In this document: in pieces, positions 17,388 through 26,948 of the stretch
How the letters are laid out: each line of letters starts with the position of its first letter
How positions within the stretch are numbered: the stretch's first letter is position 1
Assembly (NCBI GenBank): GCA_038530575.1
Contig: JBCBCP010000011.1
Location: 1-64,000, forward strand
Source: JBCBCP01 sp038530575
GTDB lineage: Bacteria > Pseudomonadota > Alphaproteobacteria > Rhodobacterales > Rhodobacteraceae
Length of the DNA: 64,000 bases
Reading direction: 5' to 3'
Program-made: the position numbers and the translations under genes
Notes under the pieces: model-generated
What the model was told of the DNA's origin: nothing
Seen by the model: the letters and a program-made list of their open reading frames with translations, nothing else
The model's database searches: none

Positions 17388-18185
17388 ATGAATGATATGC
17401 GTATAGTGGAGAGAGACGTGGACAGCACGGACATCAAGATCGCCGCCCGTGACGTACAGGTCTATTATGGCGACAACCACGCCATCAAGGATGTGAATGT
17501 CGACATCCTGCACAAGACTGTGACCGCCTTTATCGGCCCGTCGGGCTGCGGCAAGTCGACCTTCCTGCGCTGCATCAACCGGATGAACGACACGATTGAT
17601 GTCTGCCGGATGGAAGGCAACATCGCCATCGACGGCACCGACATCTACGACAAGCGCGTGGATCCGGTGCAGCTGCGCGCGAAGGTCGGGATGGTGTTCC
17701 AGAAGCCGAACCCTTTCCCCAAGTCGATCTACGACAACGTCGCCTACGGCCCCAAAATCCATGGCCTCGCCAAGAACAAGGCCGAGCTGGACGAGATCGT
17801 CGAAAAGGCTCTGCGCCGCGGCGCGATCTGGGATGAGGTCAAGGACCGCCTTGATGCGCCGGGCACGGGCCTGTCGGGTGGTCAGCAGCAGCGCCTGTGC
17901 ATCGCGCGCGCCGTGGCGACCGAGCCCGAGGTTCTGCTGATGGACGAGCCGTGCTCGGCCCTCGACCCTATTGCAACGGCCCAGGTTGAAGAGCTGATCG
18001 ACGAGCTGCGCGAGAACTACTCGGTCGTGATCGTCACGCACTCCATGCAGCAGGCCGCGCGGGTGTCTCAGCGCACCGCCTTCTTTCACCTCGGCAATCT
18101 AGTCGAATACGGCGAAACCGGCCAGATCTTCACCAACCCTGAAGATCCGCGCACGGAAAGCTACATCACCGGGCGGATTGGCTAA
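17388..18185 (+). CDS. pstB: Phosphate ABC transporter ATP-binding protein PstB
   Basis: This is the ATPase of the Pst importer, 265 residues. It has Walker A GPSGCGKST, the PstB-specific MVFQKPNPFPKSIYDNVAYG, signature LSGGQQQRLCIARA, Walker B LLMDEPCSALDP and the THSMQQAARVSQRT switch. An AAGGAG site precedes the ATG. It also participates in signalling to PhoR via PhoU. It overlaps phoU by one base. Confidence 0.97.
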   Translation: MNDMRIVERDVDSTDIKIAARDVQVYYGDNHAIKDVNVDILHKTVTAFIGPSGCGKSTFLRCINRMNDTIDVCRMEGNIAIDGTDIYDKRVDPVQLRAKVGMVFQKPNPFPKSIYDNVAYGPKIHGLAKNKAELDEIVEKALRRGAIWDEVKDRLDAPGTGLSGGQQQRLCIARAVATEPEVLLMDEPCSALDPIATAQVEELIDELRENYSVVIVTHSMQQAARVSQRTAFFHLGNLVEYGETGQIFTNPEDPRTESYITGRIG

Positions 18186-18901
18186 TGGCTGGGTCGGACC
18201 AACATATTGCGAGCGCGTTCGATCGCGACCTTGAAGCCATTCAGGCCCAGATCATGAAAATGGGCGGGCTGGTTGAAAATGCGATTATCGAGGCGGCGAT
18301 CAGCCTTGAGACCCGCGATGAGGAGCGCGCCGAAGCTGTACACCGCGGTGACAAGGCGATTGACGGGCTCGAAGAACTGATCAACGAGGAAGCCGCACGC
18401 GTTATCGCACTGCGTGCGCCTACGGCAATTGACCTCCGCCTGATCCTGTCCGTGATCAAGATTTCTGCGAACCTCGAGCGGATCGGGGATTATTCTAAGA
18501 ACATGGCCAAGCGCACGGGCGTTCTGGCCACGATGGCGCCGGTCAACGATAGTGCGGGCGCGTTGCGGCGTATGGCCCGCGAAGTCGAACGCATGCTGAA
18601 AGATGCCTTGGACGCTTATATCCAGCGCGATGCGGAACTGGCGCAGGACGTCATCAGCCGCGACCGCGACGTGGACCAGATGTACAATGCGCTGTTCCGC
18701 GAGTTCCTGACCTTCATGATGGAAGACCCGCGCAACATCACGGCCTGCATGCATCTGCATTTCATCGCCAAGAACATCGAACGTATGGGCGATCACGTCA
18801 CGTCCATCGCCGAGCAGGTTGTCTACCTCGTCACAGGTGAAAGCCCGCCCGACGATATCCGCGACAAGGCTGACGTGACATCGCTCGAGCCGCTGGAGTA
18901 G
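18185..18901 (+). CDS. phoU: Phosphate signalling regulator PhoU
   Basis: The product has 238 residues in two three-helix PhoU repeats. It shows the metal-binding E/DxxxD segments (KAIDGLEELINEEAARVIALRAP, and RDVDQMYNALFREFLTFM) and the conserved ISANLERIGDYSKNMAKR and KNIERMGDHVTSIAE. It links PstB activity to PhoR and represses the regulon when phosphate is ample. The gene is in the standard pst-phoU-phoB order. Confidence 0.96.
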   Translation: MAGSDQHIASAFDRDLEAIQAQIMKMGGLVENAIIEAAISLETRDEERAEAVHRGDKAIDGLEELINEEAARVIALRAPTAIDLRLILSVIKISANLERIGDYSKNMAKRTGVLATMAPVNDSAGALRRMAREVERMLKDALDAYIQRDAELAQDVISRDRDVDQMYNALFREFLTFMMEDPRNITACMHLHFIAKNIERMGDHVTSIAEQVVYLVTGESPPDDIRDKADVTSLEPLE

Positions 18902-18905
18902 GCAG

Positions 18906-19592
18906 ATGTCACAACAGCCACGTGTTCTGGTGGTCGAAGACGAGCCTGCGCAGCGCGAGGTCCTCGCCTACAACCTTGAGGCCGAGGGCTTTGCTGTGTC
19001 CCGCGCTGAGAATGGCGAGGAAGCGCTGCTTCTCGTTGACGAAGACAACCCAGATATCATCGTACTGGATTGGATGATGCCGAACCTCTCGGGCATCGAG
19101 GTCTGCCGCCGTCTCAAGATCAAGCCTGAGACACGCACGATCCCGATTATCATGCTGTCGGCCCGGTCCGAAGAGGTGGACAAAGTGCGCGGGCTTGAGA
19201 CAGGCGCGGATGATTACGTCGTCAAACCCTACTCTGTGATCGAGTTGATGGCGCGGGTGCGTAGCCAGCTGCGCCGCGTGCGCCCTGCGACTGTCGGACA
19301 GCTGCTGGAATTTGACGACATCATTCTTGACGCGGAAAGCCACAAGGTCACTCGGGCGGGTGGAGAGCTGAAACTGGGCCCGACAGAGTTTCGCCTGCTT
19401 AGCACCTTCATGGAAAAGCCGGGGCGTGTCTGGAGCCGGGAACAGCTGCTTGACCGCGTTTGGGGTCGTGACATCTATGTCGACACGCGCACTGTCGACG
19501 TGCACATCGGGCGGCTGCGCAAGGCGCTGACCCAGCATGGTGGCGGCGATCCGGTTCGAACCGTGCGCGGCGCGGGTTACGCGCTGGGATAG
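18906..19592 (+). CDS. phoB: Phosphate regulon response regulator PhoB
   Basis: The product is an OmpR-type response regulator of 228 residues. The receiver domain has the acidic pair VEDEPAQ and phospho-acceptor Asp55 in IIVLDWMMP. The C-terminal winged helix has KLGPTEFRLLSTFMEKPGRVWSREQLLDRVWG and VDVHIGRLRKAL. It should bind the Pho box at 13325-13352. It is the last gene of the phosphate operon. The downstream gap shows no clear terminator. Confidence 0.96.
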   Translation: MSQQPRVLVVEDEPAQREVLAYNLEAEGFAVSRAENGEEALLLVDEDNPDIIVLDWMMPNLSGIEVCRRLKIKPETRTIPIIMLSARSEEVDKVRGLETGADDYVVKPYSVIELMARVRSQLRRVRPATVGQLLEFDDIILDAESHKVTRAGGELKLGPTEFRLLSTFMEKPGRVWSREQLLDRVWGRDIYVDTRTVDVHIGRLRKALTQHGGGDPVRTVRGAGYALG

Positions 19593-19702
19593 CGCCGACT
19601 TTGCGCGCCGGACGCTGGCGACATATTTCCGATCCTATGACCTATTTTGCTGCCGAGCTTTTGGGCTAGTCTTTGGAAAACCCAAACGAAAAAGGTTCGG
19701 CA

Positions 19703-20662
19703 ATGGTCAACGTCATTTTGCATGCACGTGGCGCAGAGGACGCGCTTGAACTGGCGCGCAGGCGTCATCCCGGCGTGACGTTTACCACGTGCGATACCTA
19801 TGACGGGCTTGAACCGATGATCTCGGATACGGGCGCCGAAATTGTCTACTCTATCCGCTTTGACGGCACGCCCGCATTTCCCCGCGCGGCGCTCGTGGAG
19901 AGTGAAACCGTGCGCTGGGTGTCCGTTGGTGGGTCCGGCACGGACCATCTGGCAACGTGGGATCCCGCCCACGTGACCGTGACAAACGCGGCGGGTGTCG
20001 CGGCGGACATGATGGCAGAATATACGATTGGCGCGCTGTTGCATTTCTCGCTCGATCTGCCTGGCTTTCGCGCGGCGCAGGCGCGGCGGCAATGGGGCGC
20101 GGGCCGGGTCAAGCCGATCGAAGGGCAACACCTGCTGATCCTCGGCCTTGGCCAGACCGGCCGCGCCATTGCCCGCCGGGCCAAGGCGATGGGCCTGCAG
20201 GTCACGGGGATGCGCGCGCGACCCCAGCCCACAGATCATGTCGACCGGGTGATTGCAGAGGCTGAGTTGGATGCGGTTCTGGGCGAAGTCGATGCCATCG
20301 CGGTCTGCGTGCCCTTGCTGGACAGCACGCGGGAGCTGCTGAACAAGGCGCGCATCGACGTCCTGAAGCCGGGCGCGGTGCTGGTCGATGTCTCGCGCGG
20401 CGGGGTCGTCGATCAAGCCGCGTTGGCCGACGCGCTCGCCTCTGGGCGACTGGGCGGCGCGGCTTTGGACGTGTTCGAGGTCGAACCCCTGCCCGAAGAC
20501 AGCCCGTTCTGGGCTATGGAGAACGTGATCGTCACGCCGCACAGCTCGTCCGTCTACGATGGCTGGGCGCTGAAATCCGTGGACATGTTTTGCGACAACC
20601 TCACGCGGTATCTGGAGGGCGCGCCGCTTCAGAACATCGTCGACCCCGTGCGTGGGTATTAG
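19703..20662 (+). CDS. D-2-hydroxyacid dehydrogenase (NAD(P)-dependent)
   Basis: The product has 319 residues of the 2-hydroxyacid dehydrogenase family. It has the Rossmann motif GLGQTGRAIARRA, the catalytic Arg in DVSRGGVVDQAAL, Glu in FEVEPLPEDSPFW and His in VIVTPHSSS. It reversibly converts D-2-hydroxyacids to 2-oxoacids; glyoxylate/hydroxypyruvate-like substrates are common. The ATG at 19703 follows AAAGG; an upstream TTG frame is ignored. It is convergent with the hydantoinase operon, with only 10 bases between stops, so the metabolic link is uncertain. Confidence 0.9.
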   Translation: MVNVILHARGAEDALELARRRHPGVTFTTCDTYDGLEPMISDTGAEIVYSIRFDGTPAFPRAALVESETVRWVSVGGSGTDHLATWDPAHVTVTNAAGVAADMMAEYTIGALLHFSLDLPGFRAAQARRQWGAGRVKPIEGQHLLILGLGQTGRAIARRAKAMGLQVTGMRARPQPTDHVDRVIAEAELDAVLGEVDAIAVCVPLLDSTRELLNKARIDVLKPGAVLVDVSRGGVVDQAALADALASGRLGGAALDVFEVEPLPEDSPFWAMENVIVTPHSSSVYDGWALKSVDMFCDNLTRYLEGAPLQNIVDPVRGY

Positions 20663-20672
20663 GGGCCTGACC

Positions 20673-21410
20673 CTAGGCCACGTCCAGCAAGCGTCCGAAC
20701 CCCGCGGGCGGGGTCAGCAATAGGGCCTCGCACAGCTCTGCCATCATTGCCTGGTTCGAGGTCACGACCGGTTTGCCCAGTGTCGCCTCCAGCCGTGCGA
20801 TAACCTCGACCGCGCGCATATCGGTGCAGGACAGCACGATGGCGTCAACGTCCGGGCCATCGGCACGTAGGGCGAGTGCGTAGACCTCGTCCGGTGTCAG
20901 CTCTCCCTGACCGTAATTGCCCAAGGCCCGCCCGATATCTGCGCGCGCCGCGGTTTCGATCCCCTGACTGGACAGGAACGCGATGGCCTGATCGTTGATT
21001 TCGCCCAGATAGGGCGAGGCAAAGCCGACCCGTTGCGCACCCAGCCGCTTGATCCCCGCCACCAACGCACCCGCGGCGGTGATTGAGACCGCGCCCGCGC
21101 TTTCCCCAATTTGCGCGGCAAGGTCGCGGTCGAAGGCTGGCCCGTGGGTTAGCGTGGCAGACGTGCAGCCGTAAAGGACTGCTTTGGGACGCACCCCGAC
21201 AATCAGCCGCAACGTCTCAGAAATGTCCGACGCGCCCAGCCCCGCCATCTGATCGGCGCCGGGGATCTCATCAACGTCGTAGCCACCCATGCGCTCGAAA
21301 TGAAAGGTCACGCCCGGCGGCGCCATCAGGATCATGTCCGGCTCAAGGTTCACGTTTGTATATGGCACCAGCACGCCAACCTTGGGGCCACTGCGCGGAT
21401 CAAGGGTCAT
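20673..21410 (-). CDS. Asp/Glu racemase-family protein (maleate isomerase/arylmalonate decarboxylase-like)
   Basis: The product has 245 residues. Both expected catalytic cysteines are present, in LYGCTSATLTHG and IVLSCTDMRAVE, each starting a conserved Cys-Thr pair of this superfamily. The start KVGVLVPYTNVNLEPD resembles maleate cis-trans isomerases. The ATG at 21410 gives a 4-base overlap with the aminotransferase gene, and a longer frame is rejected. In a hydantoinase operon a hydantoin or amino-acid racemase role is plausible, but the exact reaction is not settled. Confidence 0.85.
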   Translation of the reverse strand: MTLDPRSGPKVGVLVPYTNVNLEPDMILMAPPGVTFHFERMGGYDVDEIPGADQMAGLGASDISETLRLIVGVRPKAVLYGCTSATLTHGPAFDRDLAAQIGESAGAVSITAAGALVAGIKRLGAQRVGFASPYLGEINDQAIAFLSSQGIETAARADIGRALGNYGQGELTPDEVYALALRADGPDVDAIVLSCTDMRAVEVIARLEATLGKPVVTSNQAMMAELCEALLLTPPAGFGRLLDVA

Positions 21411-22465
21411 GCCAGCTCCTCCAGCAGTGTTGCGACAGCGTCCATATGCGGCGCGGCGCCTATGGTTGCGCGCAGACAATGCGACAGGCCGTAGCCGCCC
21501 ATCGCTCGAAGGATGAACCCTGCCTGCTTCAGGGCCGTATCGGCGGTGCGCGCAGCGCCAACATCCGCAAAGGGGATGAGCACGAAGTTACCGGCACTGG
21601 CGGGCACGTCATAGCCAGCGGCGCGCAGCCGTGCGGAGAACGCATCGCGAATACGGGCCGTTTCCGCCACAACGCCGCGCATATAGGCCTGATCCTGCAT
21701 CGCGGCGGTGGCCATGGCCTGCGAAGAGGCGGAAATGTTGTTGGGGTTCAGCAGCTTGCGTAGTTCCGCCGCGACATGGGCCGGAAACACACCCCAGCCC
21801 ACACGCGCGCCGGCGAGGCCATAGGCTTTGGACAAGGTGCGGGTCACCACTGTGTCGCCGCGCGCAACAAGGCCCATGATTGGTGCGTGATCTTGCGGGT
21901 CAAACTCTGCGTAAGCCTGATCGACGAGGAGCAGCACATGCGCAGGCAGGGCATCGCGCAGCCGGACAATGTCGGCATTGGGGAGCGCCGTGCCCGTGGG
22001 GTTGCCAGGATTGCAGACGCAGACCAGGCGCGTGACGGGCGTGACAGCCTCCAGGATCGCATCGACGCTGACGGTATAGCGGGCCTCCGGCGCGGCGGCA
22101 TAGCCCGCGCCTGCCTGCTGTGCAGCGCTTGCCAGAAACGCGTAGCCGTAGGCGGTGCCAAGGACCTGGTCGCCCGGCCCGGCATAGGCCCGCACCAGCG
22201 CGCCGATCAGCTCCATCGAGCCTGCACCGCAAAGCACCTCGCCTTGCAGGTTCGGGTGCGCCTGACCAATCGCGCGGCGCAGGTCGGTCCAGTCCGGGTC
22301 CGGATACAGCGCCGCCGCGGCAAGCGCTGCCTGGCCCGCGGCAAGAGCGGCGGGGCAGGGCGGCGCGAGGCTTTCGTTCTGGGCCAGCGACACGGCGCTG
22401 TCCGGCCCCAAATCAGCCAGCGCATAGCTGTCCATGCCCGCGATATGTGCAACTGCCTCGATCAT
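21407..22465 (-). CDS. HisC-like PLP-dependent aminotransferase
   Basis: The product has 352 residues, fold type I, subgroup of histidinol-phosphate aminotransferase. It has LAQNESLAPPCP, the GAGSMELIGAL phosphate region, NPGNPTGTALP, VDQAYAEFDP and the Schiff-base Lys in TRTLSKAYGLAGARVGW. It lies in the hydantoinase operon, not a his operon, so transamination of an amino acid released by that pathway is likelier than histidine synthesis. It overlaps both neighbours by 4 bases. Confidence 0.9.
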   Translation of the reverse strand: MIEAVAHIAGMDSYALADLGPDSAVSLAQNESLAPPCPAALAAGQAALAAAALYPDPDWTDLRRAIGQAHPNLQGEVLCGAGSMELIGALVRAYAGPGDQVLGTAYGYAFLASAAQQAGAGYAAAPEARYTVSVDAILEAVTPVTRLVCVCNPGNPTGTALPNADIVRLRDALPAHVLLLVDQAYAEFDPQDHAPIMGLVARGDTVVTRTLSKAYGLAGARVGWGVFPAHVAAELRKLLNPNNISASSQAMATAAMQDQAYMRGVVAETARIRDAFSARLRAAGYDVPASAGNFVLIPFADVGAARTADTALKQAGFILRAMGGYGLSHCLRATIGAAPHMDAVATLLEELA

Positions 22466-24114
22466 GGCTTGCCTCCATAAAGTCTCGCGGCCGCCTCTGC
22501 CGAAACAAGGCCCGCCGCCACGTCTTGCGCCAGTTGCGCGCGGTCGCGCCGCGCCGGGTCACCAAAGCCGCCCCCGCCGGGCGTGTCGAATAAAAGCCGT
22601 TCACCGGGCTCCACGCGCAGCTCGCACTTGCCGGGGATGTCTTCTGCCCGGCCGCTGACGCGGATGCGCCCCGGCGCGCCATGTCCGCCGCCAAGGCGCC
22701 CCGCCGCCGTGTGCGCGATCCGCTCGACCGAGAGAAAGACAAGGAACGGCTCGCCCGTGGCCGAGCTAAGCTCGATGCTTTGGCCCAGCCCGCCGCGAAA
22801 CTGTCCGGCACCGCCGGAATCCGGGCGCAGTTCCCGCCGCCAGATCGTGACGGGCGCGGCGGCCTCTGTCATCTCCACCTGGCTGCCGAACACGCCTGAC
22901 GGGTAGGCTGTGGCAGATAAACCGTCGAGGGCAGGGCGTGCGCCTGTCCCCCCATTGTGCACAAGTTCTATGGCAAACTCCGTCCCGCCTGAGCGCATCG
23001 CATCCGCCGTGTGTCGCAGCGGCAAATCATACATCGTCGAGGCGCCTTCGGCCGGCACCCGTTCGGGCAGCGCCTGATGCAGGCAGCCAAAGACCAGATC
23101 GGGCGTCATTTGCCCCAGCGTATGGCGCATGGCGACCGGGGCGGGGTGTTGCGCATTCAGGATGCAGTTTTCAGGCCCTGTCACGACGAAGGGCGCGAGC
23201 GATCCTGCGTTGTTCGGGATATCGGGCCCGATGATGCAACGCAGTGCAAAAACGGAATAGGCGGTGGCGTAGTTCAGCGGCACGTTTATGCCCTTGTGCG
23301 ACAGGCCGGAACTGCCAGCGAAGTCGAGGAGCAGACCATCCGCCGTCACGGTGAGCGTCGCTTTCAGCTTCAACGGTTTATCGTACCCATCGACCATCAG
23401 CGTGTGTTCATACACACCTTCCGGAACCTCAGAGATCGCCTGAAGCGTTCCGCGGTAAGACGTGTCGATGATGTAAGCGCCAAGCGCGTCCAGATCGCGC
23501 AGCCCATAGTCCTGCATCAACTCGATGACCCGGGCCGCGCCAGCCTCGCAACAAGCGATCAGGGCATAGATATCCCCCTCGTTGGCGACAGGTTCGCGCG
23601 AATTGGCTTTTACGATGTCCAGCAGCAAGGCGTTGACCGTCCCTGCCTCCACCAGTTTGCACGGCGGGATCAGCAGCCCTTCGTCGTAGATGTCCGAACC
23701 TTCGGGGCCCATGCCTTGCCCGCCAAGGTCCACAAGATGCGAAGTGCACGAGGTGTACCCGACAACGCGCCCCTGAAAGAACACCGGCATCATCAGCAAA
23801 AAGTCGTTCAGATGGCCCGAGGCCAGCCACGGATCGTTTGTCATGTAGATATCGCCGGGCTGCATCTCGGCCACGGGAAAGCGCGCGCGCAGATGCTGCA
23901 CGGCCTCGGCCATGGTGTTGATATGCCCTGGCGTGCCGGTCACAGCCTGCGCCAGCATCCGTCCGTCGGCATCAAACACCCCGGCAGAAATATCACCGCA
24001 TTCGCGTACGATGGGCGAGAAGGCGGCGCGGATCAGTGTCTGGCCCTGCTCTTCGACCAGCGCCAAAAGCCGGTTCCACATTACTTGAAGATGCGCTTTG
24101 GACTGTTGTGTCAT
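22462..24114 (-). CDS. Hydantoinase B/oxoprolinase family protein
   Basis: This is the B subunit of an ATP-dependent hydantoinase/5-oxoprolinase type enzyme, 550 residues. It shows the conserved N-terminal IVRECGDISAGVFDADG and DIYMTNDPWLASGHLNDFLLM, the metal-region SHLVDLGGQG, and the C-terminal LLFDTPGGGGFGDPARR. It should open a cyclic amide together with the A subunit, encoded just upstream with an ATGA overlap (start chosen to fit). The substrate could be 5-oxoproline, N-methylhydantoin or a related ring. Confidence 0.93.
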   Translation of the reverse strand: MTQQSKAHLQVMWNRLLALVEEQGQTLIRAAFSPIVRECGDISAGVFDADGRMLAQAVTGTPGHINTMAEAVQHLRARFPVAEMQPGDIYMTNDPWLASGHLNDFLLMMPVFFQGRVVGYTSCTSHLVDLGGQGMGPEGSDIYDEGLLIPPCKLVEAGTVNALLLDIVKANSREPVANEGDIYALIACCEAGAARVIELMQDYGLRDLDALGAYIIDTSYRGTLQAISEVPEGVYEHTLMVDGYDKPLKLKATLTVTADGLLLDFAGSSGLSHKGINVPLNYATAYSVFALRCIIGPDIPNNAGSLAPFVVTGPENCILNAQHPAPVAMRHTLGQMTPDLVFGCLHQALPERVPAEGASTMYDLPLRHTADAMRSGGTEFAIELVHNGGTGARPALDGLSATAYPSGVFGSQVEMTEAAAPVTIWRRELRPDSGGAGQFRGGLGQSIELSSATGEPFLVFLSVERIAHTAAGRLGGGHGAPGRIRVSGRAEDIPGKCELRVEPGERLLFDTPGGGGFGDPARRDRAQLAQDVAAGLVSAEAAARLYGGKP

Positions 24115-26201
24115 GGGCACGCCTTTCGTGTCAGGATTAGAGTGTGCGCGGCATCAACCGTCAGGTCGAAATCAGCGGCGACAAATGTGGTTGTTTGCGG
24201 CTCCACGATCAGCGCAGGACCGGGGAGCGTGTCGCCAGGGCTCAGCGCGTCACGTGGCACCAAGGCGGCTTGCACCTCCGCGCCCGTTACATCGCAGCGA
24301 ATGGGGCGCCGCACGTCCGGCACGAAAGGCGCAGCTGGCGGTGCATTCTTTGTTTGGGCAATCGTCTGCGCAGCCGTTTTGTGGCGGACGGCCCAATTCA
24401 GGATCTCAATCTCCCTCCCCGGCACCGGGCGGGAAAACTGGGCGGCGTAGGCCGTCTCAAATGCCACTGTCAGGGTTTCGACATCACGCGAGGTAAGCGC
24501 GGCGTGGGGCAGGGGGATTTCTATCTCATGCCCCTGTCCTTTGTAGCGCATATACGCGCTGCGCACCGTCTCTGCGGGCGCGTGTTTTGCGCCTTGGGCG
24601 ACAACCGCTTTGGCCTCGCAAGCCATTAAGTCCAAAAGCGCGTTCACTGCGGAAAGGTCGGCGCTAGCCAACAGCGTGTAGCGACTGCGCACGATCTCGA
24701 AGGATACGGGCGCGTAGAGAAACCCGACCGCGGACCCAACGCCTGGGCTTTGTGGGATCACAATTCGGCGCACGCCCGCACTGCGCGCGACCCGGCAGGC
24801 ATGCAAGGGACCGTTCCCGCCAAACGCGATCATTGTGCGCGCGCCCAGGTCTTTTCCGCTTTCGATTGCGTGCGCCCGGCCCGCACTGGCCATGCTCTCA
24901 TCGACGATACGGCTGACCCCATCGGCAGCCTCAACTGCACCGATCCCCAGGGGCGTTCCAACCTCGCAGGCCAACGCGTGTGCTGCCGCCTGCGTATCCA
25001 AAGAAATTTGACCTTCGGCAAACGTCTCAGGATCAATATAGCCCAGCGTGACGTCTGCATCTGTTACTGTGGGCCGTGTGCCCCCACGCCCGAAGGCGAC
25101 AGGCCCGGGCTCTGATCCCGCGCTTTCAGGTCCGACGGTGAGCCGTCCGAGCCGGTCGACAGTGGCAACTGATCCGCCTCCGGCGCCAATCTCTATCATT
25201 TCGATCACGGGAATGCGCACGGGCATGCCAGAGCCTTTGATGAACCGCGCCGCCCGTCCGATTTCGAACTGGCGCGAGGTCTGCGGCGTACTTTTGTCAA
25301 TCAGGCAGAGTTTGGCCGTCGTGCCCCCCATATCGAACGAGAGAACTTCGTCCAGCTGCGCCGCGCGCGCGATATGCGCTGCCAGTATCGCGCCGCCCGC
25401 AGGGCCGGATTCAACGAGGCGGATGGGAAAGCGTGCCGCCGTGTCCAGCGTTGTCATACCGCCGCCCGCGGTCATCATCAGGATTGGGCATGACAGGCCC
25501 TCTTTTTCAAATTCGTTCGCAAACCTGCCCAGATATCCGGCCATGAGCGGTTGAATATATGTGTTCGCGACCGTGGTGCAGAGCCGGTCAAACTCCCGCG
25601 CTTCGGGGCTGACTTCAGAACTGAGCGCGACAACAAGGTCCGGAACTTCAGCCAGCAACAGATCGCGCAGTCGCTGTTCGTGCGCCGGGTTCGCATAAGA
25701 ATGCAGCAGGCAGATCGCCACGGCTTCGATCTTGTCGGCCCGCAAGGCACGCGCAAGGGCAGGGACCGCGCTTTCTTCCAGTGGGATCAGAACATCACCC
25801 GTCACAGACATCCGCTCCGGTATCGTGAACGCCCGCGTCCGCGGCACCAAAAAGTCTGGCTTGGTGAGGTTTATTTCATACTGGCTGTAACGCCGCTCGT
25901 AGGCGATTTCGAGGATATCGCGAAAACCCTCGGTCGTGATCGTCGCGACCCTCGCGCCGCGCCGTTCAAGAAGCGCGTTGGTTGCGAGCGTCGTGCCATG
26001 AATAAAGCTATCGACCTGATCGAGCGAACCACCCACATCACGCAGTGCGGACCGCGCCCCGGCCAAGGCGCCATGCCCGGGGTTGTGATGCGTAGTGAGC
26101 GTTTTGTTGGTGGCGACGACGGTATTCGACAGATCGGTTAAAACCGTATCGGTAAATGTGCCACCCACATCCGTGGCGAGGCGAAACAAAGTGTCTGGCA
26201 T
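24111..26201 (-). CDS. Hydantoinase A/oxoprolinase family protein
   Basis: This is the A subunit, 696 residues, with an ASKHA-type ATP-binding fold. It has DVGGTFTDTVL at residues ~11-21, HGTTLATNALLERRGARVATITT, the middle LSFDMGGTTAKLCLI, GAGGGSVA, and GGNGPLHACRVA near 460. It pairs with the B subunit downstream (4-base overlap). It is the first gene of the four-gene operon. A diverged partial copy of its 5' end lies at 29126-29498. Confidence 0.95.
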   Translation of the reverse strand: MPDTLFRLATDVGGTFTDTVLTDLSNTVVATNKTLTTHHNPGHGALAGARSALRDVGGSLDQVDSFIHGTTLATNALLERRGARVATITTEGFRDILEIAYERRYSQYEINLTKPDFLVPRTRAFTIPERMSVTGDVLIPLEESAVPALARALRADKIEAVAICLLHSYANPAHEQRLRDLLLAEVPDLVVALSSEVSPEAREFDRLCTTVANTYIQPLMAGYLGRFANEFEKEGLSCPILMMTAGGGMTTLDTAARFPIRLVESGPAGGAILAAHIARAAQLDEVLSFDMGGTTAKLCLIDKSTPQTSRQFEIGRAARFIKGSGMPVRIPVIEMIEIGAGGGSVATVDRLGRLTVGPESAGSEPGPVAFGRGGTRPTVTDADVTLGYIDPETFAEGQISLDTQAAAHALACEVGTPLGIGAVEAADGVSRIVDESMASAGRAHAIESGKDLGARTMIAFGGNGPLHACRVARSAGVRRIVIPQSPGVGSAVGFLYAPVSFEIVRSRYTLLASADLSAVNALLDLMACEAKAVVAQGAKHAPAETVRSAYMRYKGQGHEIEIPLPHAALTSRDVETLTVAFETAYAAQFSRPVPGREIEILNWAVRHKTAAQTIAQTKNAPPAAPFVPDVRRPIRCDVTGAEVQAALVPRDALSPGDTLPGPALIVEPQTTTFVAADFDLTVDAAHTLILTRKACP

Positions 26202-26826
26202 GATCAGGTCCGGAAAAAATCGACGTGAGAACGGTTGGTTCCGTCGCTACCTTGTCACAAGATCACAGCCCGTCACGCGCCGAAGCAGTGCGAGCGTAAG
26301 GCAACTATCTTTCGCACAGGTTTCCATGACAGCACGCTGCTATGGGGAGTAACCGCCCGTCAAGGTATTTGCGCGCGGGCTTGCGTTTCGCTTGAGCCGG
26401 GAAGGTGGGTTTTGAAAATCGCCTGGTCCGAACCTACCGCAAATCATTAAATTAAGACCGCCGCTGAGCAAGTTGGGCACTTCAATCAATACCAGTACCT
26501 GCGACGATTGCAGAAAATAAGGAGTGCATTGGTCTTGCACTCTAGTCGTGTGCGCAAATCGATTGCCCTGTAGGCTGCTCTCCATCCCGGTGTGGGAAGG
26601 CCACTTAAATTGTGCCGGGACTGCATTTGGCAATCAAACGACCACAGAAGTGCGCCGGACGCTTGAGCAATTCGAGTGCTCCGCGCCAGGCGCGCATGCC
26701 CAAACTGACGACGAAGAACATGAAGTGCAGACACGCAAACTCTCGCTATGAATGAGGGAGCATCGGGGGGGCAGGTCACCGGTATGTCCGTATTTCGAAT
26801 GTTGTGCAACGATAGCCATGGCTGCG
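26202..26826. other. Gene-free spacer between hyuA and the glucan remnants
   Basis: About 625 bases carry no convincing gene. Base composition is less GC-rich than around it, and the short frames on both strands match no family I know. It must hold the promoter of the hydantoinase operon near 26202-26300. The rest is probably decayed DNA continuous with the remnants that follow. Confidence 0.5.
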
Positions 26827-26941
26827 TTACTCCATCAATGTCTTGCCAACCATGCGCAGCAGGAAGATGGTGAGGATGACAGCGAAGATCCCAGTGGCAG
26901 AGGCCGCGCCTATGTTATTGTTGGCAAATTCACCGCAATCC
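26827..26941 (-). pseudogene. Remnant of an ABC sugar permease C-terminus
   Basis: The minus strand reads EFANNNIGAASATGIFAV followed by ILTIFLLRMVGKTLME and a stop at 26827. This is the typical end of a MalG/MalF-type sugar ABC permease. Upstream of 26941 the homology stops abruptly and no permease frame remains. It is a truncated, surely non-functional leftover of a sugar transport gene, next to the malQ remnant. Confidence 0.65.
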
Positions 26942-26948
26942 GGCAAAA

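Noticed and set aside
23011..24450. Long plus-strand open frame opposite hydantoinase B
   Set aside because: It is a shadow of the well conserved hydantoinase B frame.
26486..26809. Minus-strand frame of about 107 residues between hyuA and the malQ remnant
   Set aside because: No family resemblance, no ribosome-binding site, and it lies in decayed sequence.
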